A stretch of 64,000 nucleotides of DNA from Acidovorax sp. 107 (GTDB lineage Bacteria; Pseudomonadota; Gammaproteobacteria; Burkholderiales; Burkholderiaceae_C), in the NCBI RefSeq assembly GCF_003058055.1, contig NZ_QBTZ01000002.1:124001-188000 (forward strand). The letters run 5' to 3'. The notes under the pieces are model-generated. The model searched no databases and was not told the origin of the DNA. It saw nothing but the letters and a program-made list of their open reading frames with translations. Position 1 is the stretch's first letter. Each line of letters begins with the position of its first letter. This document shows positions 56,005 to 63,998 of the stretch, one piece after another. A program made the translations under genes and the position numbers.

Positions 56005-56884
56005 TTCGGTCGAAGAGATCAGCTGCGCCGACAAAGCGCATCTGATTGCCGGGTTGAGGCATCACCATAAATTGGCATACCTGTTGCAGGTCGCAGGCCT
56101 GCCACGCAGCACGTTCTACTACCAATGCCAGGCGAGCCAGCGCGCCGACCAGCAAAGCGCCTTGGAGGCCAGGATCCGCACTGTCTATGACGAGCACAAA
56201 GGACGCTACGGCTACAGACGGATCACGGCCGCGTTGTGCAATGGGGTGGCGGAACCGGTCAACCACAAGTGCGTGCAGCGTCTGATGCAAAAGATGGGGC
56301 TACGTGCGTTGATCCGGGCGAAGAAGCGCTCCTGGCATGTCCCGGGCACGAGCGATGCGCACGTACCCAACGTTCTGCAGCGCGACTTCTGCGCGACCGC
56401 CCCAAACCAGAAATGGGCGACCGATGTCACCGAGTTCAATGTAAGCGGCCAAATGCTCTACCTGTCGGCCTGCATGGACCTGTACAACGGCGAGATCGTC
56501 GCGTACCGCATGGCAAGGCGGCCGGTCTTCGAGATGGTTTCCAGCATGCTTGAGGCCGCGCTCTCGCGGACCAACTGCGTCGCAGGCCTGATCGTGCATT
56601 CCGACCAAGGTTGGCACTACAAGATGCAGCCCTACCGAGCGATGCTCGTGCGACGCGGAGTCGAGCAAAGCATGAGTCGCAAGGGCAACTGCTTCGACAA
56701 CGCGGCGATTGAAAGCTTCTTCGGCACCCTGAAAGCCGAGTACTTCCGTCTCGAAAGGCCCGATAGCATTGATGCGCTCGAAGCAGGCGTGCATGATTAC
56801 GTCCACTACTACAACCACGAGCGCATCAACCTCCGGCTGCAGGGGCTCAGTCCGGTGGAATACCGATTGAGAAGCACCGCCTAA
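55919..56884 (+). CDS. IS3-family OrfB transposase (DDE domain)
   Basis: Up to 321 residues; the family-like part begins near 56037 (LIAGLRHHHKLAYLLQVAG). The DDE core is intact: Asp in WATDVTEFNV, Asp in IVHSDQGWHY and Glu in NAAIESFFGTL, with YNHERINLRLQGLSPVEYR at the end. In this family it is made as an OrfAB fusion by -1 frameshifting, so the ATG start at 55919 is nominal. Confidence 0.85.
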   Translation: MLMRRKPCEKRTNDYARRSRVPKKIAGLDSVEEISCADKAHLIAGLRHHHKLAYLLQVAGLPRSTFYYQCQASQRADQQSALEARIRTVYDEHKGRYGYRRITAALCNGVAEPVNHKCVQRLMQKMGLRALIRAKKRSWHVPGTSDAHVPNVLQRDFCATAPNQKWATDVTEFNVSGQMLYLSACMDLYNGEIVAYRMARRPVFEMVSSMLEAALSRTNCVAGLIVHSDQGWHYKMQPYRAMLVRRGVEQSMSRKGNCFDNAAIESFFGTLKAEYFRLERPDSIDALEAGVHDYVHYYNHERINLRLQGLSPVEYRLRSTA

Positions 56885-56961
56885 TCGGCGGAATGGTGAC
56901 CGTCCAACTTCTGGGGGTCAGTTCAGTTTGAGGAGGCTCAACACTCTGAGAGGATTGAGCC

Positions 56962-57415
56962 ATGAAGAAGACGAACAAGTTCTCGCCCGTGGTGCGTGAG
57001 CGCGCGGTGAGGATGGTGCAGGAGCAGCGCGGGGAGTACCCGTTGCCCGTCGGCGTATCGACGTCATGCCGCGCTGCTACGCCAGCCCCACAAGCGCTGC
57101 GCCCGTGCCAAGCGCGACGAGTTGCTGATGCCGCAGATTCAACGCGTCTGGCAGACCAACATGCAGGTCTACGGCGCCGACAAGGTGTGGCGGCAACTGG
57201 CGCGCGAAGGCGTGACCGTAGCTCGCTGTACTGTCGAGCGACTGATGCGCAGCATGGGACTGCGCGGAGTGATGCGTGGCAAAGTCGTACGCACCACCAT
57301 CGGTGACGCCAAGGCTGCGTGCCCGCTGAACCGGGGAAACCGGCAGTTCCGGGCACAGAGGCCCAACCAGTTGTGGGTCAGCGACTTCACGTATGTCTCG
57401 ACCTGGCAGGGCTAG
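56962..57415 (+). pseudogene. IS3-family remnant (orfA start joined to part of orfB)
   Basis: ATG 56962 begins [20 protein letters not shown], a typical IS3 OrfA, but after about 26 residues the sequence jumps to orfB ([38 protein letters not shown]) in another frame. A TAG ends it at 57413-57415. The orfA C-terminus, the orfB N-terminus and most of the catalytic domain are missing. Confidence 0.75.
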
Positions 57416-57770
57416 CTGACCGTGCACCCCAGCGGCTACTACGCCTGGAAGTGCGATCCGGTGAGTTCTCGTGGCAAGGACGATTAACGCTTGTTGGGCT
57501 TGCTCAAGCACGCGTGGCTGGAGAGTGGTGGCGTCTATGGCTATCGCAAGCTCACGATGGACATGCTCGACCTGGGAGAGCGCTGCGGCAAGCACCGCGT
57601 GGCCCGATTGCTCAAGCTTGAAGGCCTGCGTTCACAGACTGGCTATCGACGCCGACCTGGCCCGCGTGGCGCCAAGCCAGCGGTGGTGGCACCAAACCAT
57701 CTGCAGCGCCAGTTCAATGTCAGCGAGCCCAATCAGTCATGGGTGACCGACATCACCTTGTATCTTGGGG

Positions 57771-57959
57771 GTGTGGCGAATAGCGTTCGCCGCACGAGGC
57801 GGGGACAGCACGGACATTACGTGAGGCCTCAAGCCTGGGATGTAGATGTCGCGCCCCGCCTCACCTTCGCGCCAATCCGAGATCGGACGGTAGCAAAGGC
57901 CTCGCCGTGTGCGATGAGCCTGCATTGACAAGGTAGATCGGCCCGAAGGGCATGGCGCG
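57771..57959 (+). ncRNA. Candidate bridge RNA of the IS110 element
   Basis: Structure in order: 5-prime hairpin 57771-57795 (GTGTGGCGAA paired with TTCGCCGCAC, one G-U); target loop closed by GAGGCGGGG/CCCCGCCTC (57796-57804, 57854-57862); donor loop closed by CGCGCCA/TGGCGCG (57868-57874, 57953-57959). Guides: 57811-57820 CGGACATTAC matches left target CCGACATCAC at 8 of 10; 57838-57845 GGATGTAG is the exact complement of CTACATCC (core plus right target); 57886-57892 GACGGTA equals the element's right end 58971-58977; 57928-57932 ACAAG complements CTTGT at 57757-57761. This is the organisation known for IS621. Expression is inferred. Confidence 0.8.
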
Positions 57960-57979
57960 CTACAACCCGGAGGCCCGAC

Positions 57980-58963
57980 ATGCTTTACTTTGGAATTGAT
58001 GTATCCCGCGACAAGTTGGACTGCGCCGTGGTCGATGAGCAAGGCCAGCGCGTCAAGCGCGCGCGTACCTTCACAAACGACACCCAGGGCGTCATTGAGC
58101 TCATAGGCTGGGCACGCGCGGTTGCTGTCGATCAGCCACGCCGCTTCGTCATGGAGGCGACCGCGGCATACCACGAGCTCGCAGCGACCCGACTCCATTG
58201 CGCCGGCCTAGTCGTCTCGGTCGTGAATCCGGCGCAGGTTCGCGCGCTGGCCAGAGGATTGGGAACACTCAGCAAAACCGATCTTATCGATGCACTGCTA
58301 CTGGCACAGTACGCGCGACTCGCTGAGCCCAGACAGTGGCGCCCGACGAAGCCTCAGTTGCAGGAATTCAGCGCGATGCTGTTGCGACTTGATTGCCTCG
58401 AAGCTGACCTTCGGCGCGAGCAGAATCGGCGGGAGCAAGCGGCAGTCCGGGGCTCGGCAGATTGTGTAATGGCTTCCATCGATGCCTGCATCGAGTTCCT
58501 GCGCGGTCAGTGCAAGGCGATGCGCAAGACGATCGACTCACACATCGTCGCCAACGAAGGGCTGAGCCAGAGCATCACGCGACTGCGCACGATTCCCGCC
58601 GTTGGTGAGAAGACCGCAAAGCGCATGGCTGCCATCCTTGGCGCCAACGACTTCGTCAGCGCCAAGGAAGCGGCGGCGTTCCTTGGCCTCGTACCGATCA
58701 AGTGCGAATCAGGCAGCAGTGTCAGAGGTCGCTCCCGCCTGTCTAAAGCAGGCAACCCAAAGGTGCGCGCGTCTCTCTACATGGCGGCGGTCGTCGCGAA
58801 GAAGATTAATCCGGACATCAAAGACTTGTACGACAGACTCTGCGCGCAGGGGAAGACCAAGATGTCGGCGCTCGGAGCGTGCATGCGCAAGCTCGTGCAT
58901 CTTTGCTATGGTGTCCTCAAATCCGATCACGACTATGTGCCGCCGGAGGCCAGATCATCTTGA
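57980..58963 (+). CDS. IS110-family transposase (bridge-RNA-guided recombinase type)
   Basis: 327 residues. N-terminal RuvC-like DEDD domain: Asp in FGIDVSRDKLD, Glu in FVMEATAAYHE, Asp in SKTDLIDALLLAQYAR. C-terminal transposase_20 domain: IPAVGEKTAKRMAAILG, FLGLVPIKCESGSSVRGRSR and GNPKVRASLYMAAV, including the candidate catalytic Ser. Family members such as that of IS621 use a bridge RNA from the left end to pair target and donor DNA. Frame intact, so the element may be active. Confidence 0.93.
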   Translation: MLYFGIDVSRDKLDCAVVDEQGQRVKRARTFTNDTQGVIELIGWARAVAVDQPRRFVMEATAAYHELAATRLHCAGLVVSVVNPAQVRALARGLGTLSKTDLIDALLLAQYARLAEPRQWRPTKPQLQEFSAMLLRLDCLEADLRREQNRREQAAVRGSADCVMASIDACIEFLRGQCKAMRKTIDSHIVANEGLSQSITRLRTIPAVGEKTAKRMAAILGANDFVSAKEAAAFLGLVPIKCESGSSVRGRSRLSKAGNPKVRASLYMAAVVAKKINPDIKDLYDRLCAQGKTKMSALGACMRKLVHLCYGVLKSDHDYVPPEARSS

Positions 58964-59446
58964 CATTCAAGACGGTATCTACATCCGCACCCATGAAGGC
59001 TGGTTGTACCTGAGCGCCGTCATCGACCTGTTCTCCAGGCAGGTGATCGGCTGGTCCATGGGGCACCGCATCGACACTGAGATAGTGCTCAACGCGCTGC
59101 TGATGGCATTGTGGCGCCGACAACCCAAAGCTGCTGTCACCGTCCACTCTGATCAGGGCAGTCAGTTCACTGGGCATGCATGGCAAGACTTCCTGCGCGC
59201 TCACAACCTGGTTTGCAGCATGAGCCGTCGGGGCAATTGCCATGACAACGCCGTGGCCGAAAGCTTCTTTCAACTTTTGAAACGAGAGCGAATCCGTCGC
59301 CAAATCTACCCAACCCGCGATCAAGCCAGAGCCGATGTCTTCAACTACATCGAGATGTTTTACAACCCTAAGCGACGCCACGGCACTGCCGGAGATACTT
59401 CACCGGTAGAGTTCGAAAAACGCCATTTCCAACGGCTCAAAAGTGT

Positions 59447-60418
59447 CTAGGTGTCGCATCCCGGACGACCATATGGCCGCTTGTGAAACAGATCCGGGTG
59501 CTGCTGGTACCAGTTCTTTATCGCCTGCATAGGCGTCTTGCTGCCCAGCGCTGACTGGTGCAACTGGTGGTTGTACAAGGCCACGTAGCGCAGCAAAGTC
59601 TGCTCCATATCCTCTCGGCCGTTGAAGCGGTGGGTCTTCAGAACATCGGTGATGCGCCCGCTGAAGCGCTCCACCATGCCGTTGGTTCTTGGCGTCCGGG
59701 GTTGGGTCAGCCGATGCTCGATGCCCAGTTCCTGGCACAGCTGATCAAATTCATGGTTGCCAGTGGGCTGACGCTCACGGCTGGCAAACAGGCGGTCCGT
59801 GAACTCCTTGCCGTTGTCCTTCAGCAGCTTGCTGATCTTGATCGGGCAGGCCTTGTGCAGTGCCCTTAGGAAGGCCTGTGCGCTGGCCGCTATCTTGTTG
59901 GCCTTGAGTTGTACGAACACCCATCGCGTGGCCCGGTCGATGGCCACGAACAGGTAGCGCCGGCTGCTTTCGTCCTGCATCTGGGGCAGGTACTTCACAT
60001 CCACGTGCACATAGCCTGGCTCATAGCTCTTGAAAGCCTTGTGGGCCGCCACGGGCTCGCGGGGCTTGAGCTCGTTGAGATTGCCCGTCCCATGGCGGCG
60101 CAGGCATCGGTCCAGGCCAGAGCGAGAGACATCTGGGCTCAGGAACTCCCGCGTGACGGCCAGCAGGTCATCCAGGGGCAGCAGCAAGGTACGCCGCAGG
60201 TGGAGCACCACGATCTCTTGTGCAGGTGTCAGAACGGTCTGCAGGCGGTGGGCCGTGTGCGAGCGATCCCCAAAGACCTCGCGCTTCTTCCACTTGTAGA
60301 CCGTCTGCTCGGTGATGCCGAAACGCTGGGCCAGCACACTGGCGGTCTCGTCGCTGGCGGCTATCTCGGCACGCACGGCAGGCGTGGTGCGGGCGTTCTT
60401 GTGCAGGGCTATCAGCAT
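59447..60418 (-). CDS. IS481-family transposase
   Basis: 323 residues from ATG 60418. HTH region ASVLAQRFGITEQTVYKWKK, then the DDE core: VHVDVKYLPQM, LLKDNGKEFTDRLF, GMVERFSGRITDVLK, closing with YNHQLHQSALGSKTP. The frame is intact; its stop codon lies within the target duplication. Upstream in-frame codons to 60529 cross the element end and are not used. Confidence 0.92.
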   Translation of the reverse strand: MLIALHKNARTTPAVRAEIAASDETASVLAQRFGITEQTVYKWKKREVFGDRSHTAHRLQTVLTPAQEIVVLHLRRTLLLPLDDLLAVTREFLSPDVSRSGLDRCLRRHGTGNLNELKPREPVAAHKAFKSYEPGYVHVDVKYLPQMQDESSRRYLFVAIDRATRWVFVQLKANKIAASAQAFLRALHKACPIKISKLLKDNGKEFTDRLFASRERQPTGNHEFDQLCQELGIEHRLTQPRTPRTNGMVERFSGRITDVLKTHRFNGREDMEQTLLRYVALYNHQLHQSALGSKTPMQAIKNWYQQHPDLFHKRPYGRPGCDT

Positions 60419-60529
60419 GGCTTTACTCCCAGACTCGGTTGCAACGACTCTATCAACTCTTGCAAGACGGCTCGCGCCATGAAGAGCGGATAGCGTTTGG
60501 AGTCTATGCAATCGTCCGGGATACGACAT
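59451..60529 (-). mobile_element. IS481-family insertion sequence with CTAG target duplication
   Basis: 1079 bases. Terminal repeats TGTCGCATCCCGGACGA (left) and TGTCGTATCCCGGACGA (right, reverse-complemented) differ at one position. The element is flanked by CTAG at 59447-59450 and 60530-60533, the target preferred by IS481 elements. It landed at the very 3-prime end of the IS3-family orfB remnant. A degenerate relative lies at 55289-55468. Confidence 0.92.
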
Positions 60530-60555
60530 CTAGGGAATACGGGGCGATTTAAGCC

Positions 60556-60792
60556 CAAATTTCCGGACAAAGTTTGTCTACAACTTTGCTAAAAAATAGG
60601 AACAACAAAAAAATGAACGTGATGCCCCCTCTATTTTCATGCATTATTTGCTAGACGTTAACGGAGTTTAAGGCAGATCAGATGTTAAATGCAAAACAAT
60701 TTCAAACCGTCGAAAAATTACCGAACTTAACGAAACGATCAAAGCTATACAAAGTAACGTAACTATCCAATCTTGCGAAATTTGCGGCAGCG
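60556..60792. other. AT-rich gap
   Basis: About 240 bases of conspicuously AT-rich sequence, unlike everything around it, next to the IS nest. A 26-codon frame from ATG 60682 (MLNAKQFQTVEKLPN) is the only open stretch and is too short to defend. It may be foreign DNA or a relic of a leader/attachment region. Confidence 0.4.
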
Positions 60793-61236
60793 ATGTACAT
60801 TCCTCTCTGGAAGCCACGGTCAGGACGAGCCATGTCCGCCACGCGACCACAGGAGAACGAGATGCTTGCTTGGATAGATGGCCCATGTGGGCCGAGCGCA
60901 CCCGCCGCGTTCGATCACTACGCGATCATTCGCCGTAGTGGCGACCTTGTGCCCTTTGAACCGCAGTTGATTGCTCAGGCCATGATGAAAGCGTTCCTGG
61001 CCGTGCATCAGACGATACGGCGGTCTTGCACATGGCACCCGTTTTCCTACCCGATGAGCACCCTGTCGAGTCGCGTCTCGCAGTGGTATAGCCACGAACG
61101 CCTGGAGGTCCGCTTCCCGAAGATGGGCGGTGGCGCGCGCCTGAGGTCACGGCGCCGCAACAACACAGACCTTCGCGACGGATCTACTTCTGGCTTCTTC
61201 TCGGCGGCAAAGCCCAACCTGCGCAACGCGCCATAA
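60793..61236 (+). pseudogene. ATP-cone fragment resembling the ribonucleotide reductase alpha N terminus
   Basis: 147 codons. YAIIRRSGDLVPFEPQLIAQ followed by AMMKAFLAVHQT is the ATP-cone at the N terminus of class I NrdA-type proteins. After that the sequence (WHPFSYPMSTLSSRVSQWYS, FPKMGGGARLRSRRR) no longer matches a reductase and no catalytic domain follows. Probably a truncated nrdA-like gene fused to unrelated DNA; a small stand-alone ATP-cone protein is less likely. Confidence 0.5.
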
Positions 61237-61259
61237 GCGCACCACGGTTTGAAATCCCC

Positions 61260-61730
61260 ATGAACACCCTGTCCATTTCCTCACCGTTTGCCCACCGCAA
61301 TGCCCCAGACCTCTCGCAGGCGTCTCCTGATCCCTACGCGACAGCGGCCCAGTCTGCCGCTGTCTTGCGCTCGGGTGCGCAGTACCGCCGCGAGCGCATG
61401 GAAGCCGACGACATGATCACGACCGACGACGCTGCACTGCTGGCAGGCGCCAGCCGGGTGACCATCAACGCCTGGATCAAGTCGCGCCGCTGCATCGGGG
61501 TTTCCCACCTGCGCCGGGGGTTCAAGTTGCCGCGCTGGCAGTTCGAACCCAACCTGTGGCCCATCCTGCAGCCCTTGGCATCGGCCCTTGGCGCGTCCGA
61601 TGGCTGGCAGGTGCTCACCTTCCTGGAGACGCCGGCATCGGCCCTCGACGGCCAGACACCGCGCGCCGCACTTGAGCAGGGCGTCCCAGCGAAACACATC
61701 CTGGCATTGGCAACGGCTGAGGCTCACTGA
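61260..61730 (+). CDS. Xre/ParS-type antitoxin of a RES toxin system
   Basis: 156 residues. A helix-turn-helix region (MITTDDAALLAGASRVTINAW then IKSRR, span about residues 51-76) precedes a C-terminal toxin-binding domain rich in Leu/Trp (WQFEPNLWPILQPLASALG). Residues 1-45 look disordered; an internal ATG at 61398 may be used. The toxin gene follows after 13 bases, the standard antitoxin-first order, and antitoxins of this type repress their own operon. Confidence 0.8.
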   Translation: MNTLSISSPFAHRNAPDLSQASPDPYATAAQSAAVLRSGAQYRRERMEADDMITTDDAALLAGASRVTINAWIKSRRCIGVSHLRRGFKLPRWQFEPNLWPILQPLASALGASDGWQVLTFLETPASALDGQTPRAALEQGVPAKHILALATAEAH

Positions 61731-61743
61731 ATGACCTCGCCTC

Positions 61744-62322
61744 ATGAACCTGACAGACCTCAATCCGCCATTCATTGAACTTCCTGACCGCCAAATCTGG
61801 CACCGCATCCAGCGCACCAGCTGGCGCAAAGACAGCGTGCGAACGCGCGGGTTCATCCTCCCGCCCTTCGGCATTCCCACTGGCCGTTTCGATCTGTCCG
61901 ACGAGCCCACTGCCTACCTCGCCGATAGCGAGCAGACCTCGTGCTACGAGGCGCTTTTTCGGCGGGACACGCGCAGCTACACCCTGGATCAACTCCGGCA
62001 ACGCTCACTGGTAGCCTTTCGCACGGCAGCAGGGATGCGCCTTGTCGATCTGCGCGGGCTGGAGGAGAACTACCCTGTGCTGCAATCCCTGCGTTACGAG
62101 GCCACACAAGCCTTTGCCGCCGACGCCCGGAAGGCCGGTGCTCATGGGGTCATGTACGCATCCGCGCAGCACCCCTACCATTCCTGCATCTGCCTGTTCG
62201 AACGCGGCGTGGCCAGCATGACCAAGGTATCAAGCACACCGCTCGTGCAACCCGGCAGTGATCGCCTCCACCTCAGTGTTCTGCGCGCAGCTCTGGGCTC
62301 TCAAGTAGCCATCGTCTCGTGA
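61744..62322 (+). CDS. RES-domain toxin
   Basis: 192 residues. WHRIQRTSWR, FGIPTGRFDLS, AYLADSEQTSCYEALFRRD and DARKAGAHGVMYASAQHP are the RES-domain blocks with conserved Arg, Tyr and Glu. RES toxins deplete NAD+ and arrest growth until neutralised by the Xre/ParS partner. The frame is complete, so the pair may be functional and could stabilise this IS-rich segment. Confidence 0.85.
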   Translation: MNLTDLNPPFIELPDRQIWHRIQRTSWRKDSVRTRGFILPPFGIPTGRFDLSDEPTAYLADSEQTSCYEALFRRDTRSYTLDQLRQRSLVAFRTAAGMRLVDLRGLEENYPVLQSLRYEATQAFAADARKAGAHGVMYASAQHPYHSCICLFERGVASMTKVSSTPLVQPGSDRLHLSVLRAALGSQVAIVS

Positions 62323-62338
62323 ATCAGGAGTGCAACCC

Positions 62339-62869
62339 ATGCCCATGACCCCGCGTCCATCAGTAGTGCGAACCGATGCCGATGGCCTTGCCGCCTTCCA
62401 GGGTGACGCGCTGCTGGTGCTGGAGATCTCCAAGCGCGAGATTGAAACCGGAAACATCGCGAGCGCGCTGGAGCGCCTGCACGCAATCGCCGAGTCCTGA
62501 GAGACGGCCCTTCGCTACCAAGAGTGCCTGGTGATTCAGGTGCTGGGTTACGACTCTGACCACCGTGAACTGGCGGAAATCCCCGAGGTGCGCGCCTTCT
62601 TTGCCGGACTCGCTCGAGAGTGGCCCCACTGGATGTGGTTCCTGCACAGGCATGTAGGGGCGATCCATTTGCTGTTGGCACTGCTGTGCAAGGTCAAGAT
62701 CCATCGCCGGGGGAGCAGTACAGGGACCGAGTTTCTTGACCGCCATGAGCTTGCTGCCCAGATGGCTGACCTGTTCCAGCGCGGCAACGCCATGTTCGAG
62801 GCGTTCGGAATCAGCGAAAGCGAGGCCGAAGCTTCATGCGAGCGCGCGTGCGCTGAGCTGGTTCCATAG
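62339..62869 (+). pseudogene. Hypothetical gene interrupted by an in-frame TGA
   Basis: A single frame of 176 codons from ATG 62339 to 62869 is broken only by TGA at 62498-62500 (HAIAES stop ETALRYQ), where Trp would fit. The downstream part has normal coding character (LREWPHWMWF-like WPHWMWFLHRHVGAIHLLL, DLFQRGNAMFEAFGISESEA). I do not recognise the family. The location directly after the toxin gene suggests an accessory-region gene of unknown role. Confidence 0.6.
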
Positions 62870-62983
62870 CCACCGTCATCCGGGGCCGTGGACGAGCCGA
62901 TGGGATGCTGGATCACCCCCTCAGGGTGCATGGGCCACGACAAGAAACACCTAACGGATGGGAAATCTGGGCGGAAAGGAGAT

Positions 62984-63009
62984 TCCTGTCGCCCGAACCC
63001 ACGACAGGA
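62984..63009. terminator. Candidate hairpin between convergent genes
   Basis: TCCTGTCG and CGACAGGA pair perfectly around a 10-base loop. It lies between the plus-strand hypothetical gene and the convergent lipoprotein gene. No T-run follows on either strand, so terminator function is tentative. Confidence 0.4.
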
Positions 63010-63026
63010 TCACCCGAGCGAAAAGG

Positions 63027-63998
63027 TCAGTCCTGGTAGACGGACACACGCCGCAGCGTCTTTCCCAAAACGACCACCTCCACACTGCCGACCGTGTAGC
63101 CACCGAGCTGCCATCGGCGGCTTCCATCTGACGCCCGCTGCTGCTCCCCAAAGGCACCTGCCATCCGCTGCTCGAACGCAGACATGTCCTCGGCCGTGAC
63201 GCTGCAGGTGACACCCACCATGCCCCGGCGCGGCTGGAAGTCGAATTGCACGGGCCGATCCACTGAGCAGGGAATGAAGCCGTCGCTCAAGCGGATCGGC
63301 GGCTGCATGCCGGCCTGGTAGCCCATGCCACACCCGATACCGCCTCCAAACGAATAGGCACTGCAGTTGCGGACATCGAAGCCATAGAGATCGCCAGCAT
63401 CTCTGGGCGACATCCCCAGCGGAGCTGCGACCGACACGCCACCCTCATCACCAGGCTTGGCGATGTAGACCATCTGGGCCGAACCGCAGCCAGGGTACAG
63501 CCGCACCTTGTAGCTGGTACCGTCCTTGAGCTGGCTGGACACGTCGAAGAACCCCTCCTTCGAAAACGAGGTCTTTACGTTCCACGGACCCTCATGTTCC
63601 AGCACCTTGCTGATGGCCTCGATCAGGCTGGACTCACGGCAGGAGCCGCTTTGGGTCGCGGCGAACCAGGTTGCCTTGGCCTGCGCCGATTTCGTCACGT
63701 CATCGGCGCAGCGCAGCCAAGACTTGTCCGAGTTGGCGGCGGCATAGGGCCCCCAGCACCACCCACGGGATTCAGCCATCTCCTCCGCAAGGTTCGCGCG
63801 GCTGCACGGAGATCCTGGCTTGTCCGAATCCTGTGTCGCCGCGCGGCACTCTACCCGCTGGTGCAGGGCCTCGGCCTGCAGCTTTTCATCGCTCATGGCG
63901 CCGTAGGCTTTGCGCACGTCTTCGACGGTCGTTTCACCGCAACCGGTCAGCGCCAAAGTTGCGGCCGACACCAAAGGCAAGAGGACAAGAAGCTTCAT
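63027..63998 (-). CDS. Predicted lipoprotein of unknown function
   Basis: 323 residues. A signal peptide (LLVLLPLVSAATLALTGC) ends in the lipobox LTGC, so the Cys at residue 20 would be lipidated and the protein anchored in the membrane facing the periplasm. The mature part is Cys-rich (RGWCWGPYA, LRCADD, GSCRES, RNCSAYSFGGGIGCGMG), consistent with disulfides. No known domain was recognised. It is convergent with the toxin-antitoxin block. Confidence 0.75.
   Translation of the reverse strand: MKLLVLLPLVSAATLALTGCGETTVEDVRKAYGAMSDEKLQAEALHQRVECRAATQDSDKPGSPCSRANLAEEMAESRGWCWGPYAAANSDKSWLRCADDVTKSAQAKATWFAATQSGSCRESSLIEAISKVLEHEGPWNVKTSFSKEGFFDVSSQLKDGTSYKVRLYPGCGSAQMVYIAKPGDEGGVSVAAPLGMSPRDAGDLYGFDVRNCSAYSFGGGIGCGMGYQAGMQPPIRLSDGFIPCSVDRPVQFDFQPRRGMVGVTCSVTAEDMSAFEQRMAGAFGEQQRASDGSRRWQLGGYTVGSVEVVVLGKTLRRVSVYQD

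Larger units (their letters stand above)
55484..56925 (+). mobile_element. IS3-family element, IS150 group
   Basis: 1442 bases bounded by perfect 24-base inverted repeats (55484-55507 and 56902-56925, beginning TGAACTGACCCCCAGAAG). It carries orfA and orfB. It interrupts the sequence CCCCGGGT/GTTTGAGG of the surrounding IS3-type shell, leaving at most a 2-base duplication, so the insertion site is clear but the target duplication is weak. Confidence 0.9.
57759..58980 (+). mobile_element. IS110-family insertion sequence
   Basis: 1222 bases. The interrupted orfB shows the exact site: target CCGACATCAC-CT-ACATCCGC, with the CT dinucleotide present at both junctions (57757-57758 and 58979-58980). 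As usual for the family there are no inverted repeats. A 220-base non-coding left end, which holds the bridge-RNA candidate, precedes a single transposase gene. Long left end upstream of the gene places it with the IS110 group rather than IS1111. Confidence 0.9.
57417..59450 (+). pseudogene. IS3-family orfB interrupted by the IS110 element
   Basis: The first part (57417-57758) reads VHPSGYYAWK, a stop, then GVYGYRKLTMDMLDLGERCG and NQSWVTDIT. The second part, from 58981, continues YIRTHEGWLYLSAVIDLFSR, VHSDQGSQFTG, RRGNCHDNAVAESFF and YNPKRRHGTAGDTSPVEFE. Joining at the CT shared by both ends restores DITYIRTHEG in frame. The N terminus is already missing, so it was a remnant before the IS110 arrived. 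The stop codon falls in the CTAG duplicated by the next IS. Confidence 0.85.
55469..60555. mobile_element. Nested IS mosaic built on IS3-family remnants
   Basis: The left end TGAATCGCCCCGGG at 55469 and, reverse-complemented, TAAATCGCCCCG ending near 60552 look like the outer repeats of an IS3-family shell. The shell holds fragments of at least two IS3-type elements (56962-57415 and 57417-59450). It is interrupted by three complete elements: IS3/IS150-group at 55484, IS110 at 57759 and IS481 at 59451. Insert order can be read from what interrupts what. The outer boundaries are approximate. Confidence 0.65.

Noticed and set aside
60640..60670. Possible integron attC-like site in the AT-rich gap (GTTAACG near TAGAC)
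   Set aside because: The core does not fit the GTTRRRY consensus and no paired arm or integrase was found.
17357..62500. TGA possibly read as tryptophan (two genes interrupted at plausible Trp positions)
   Set aside because: Many genes here use TGG for Trp and end normally at TGA, and the first interrupted gene also has a frameshift. Ordinary nonsense mutation is sufficient.
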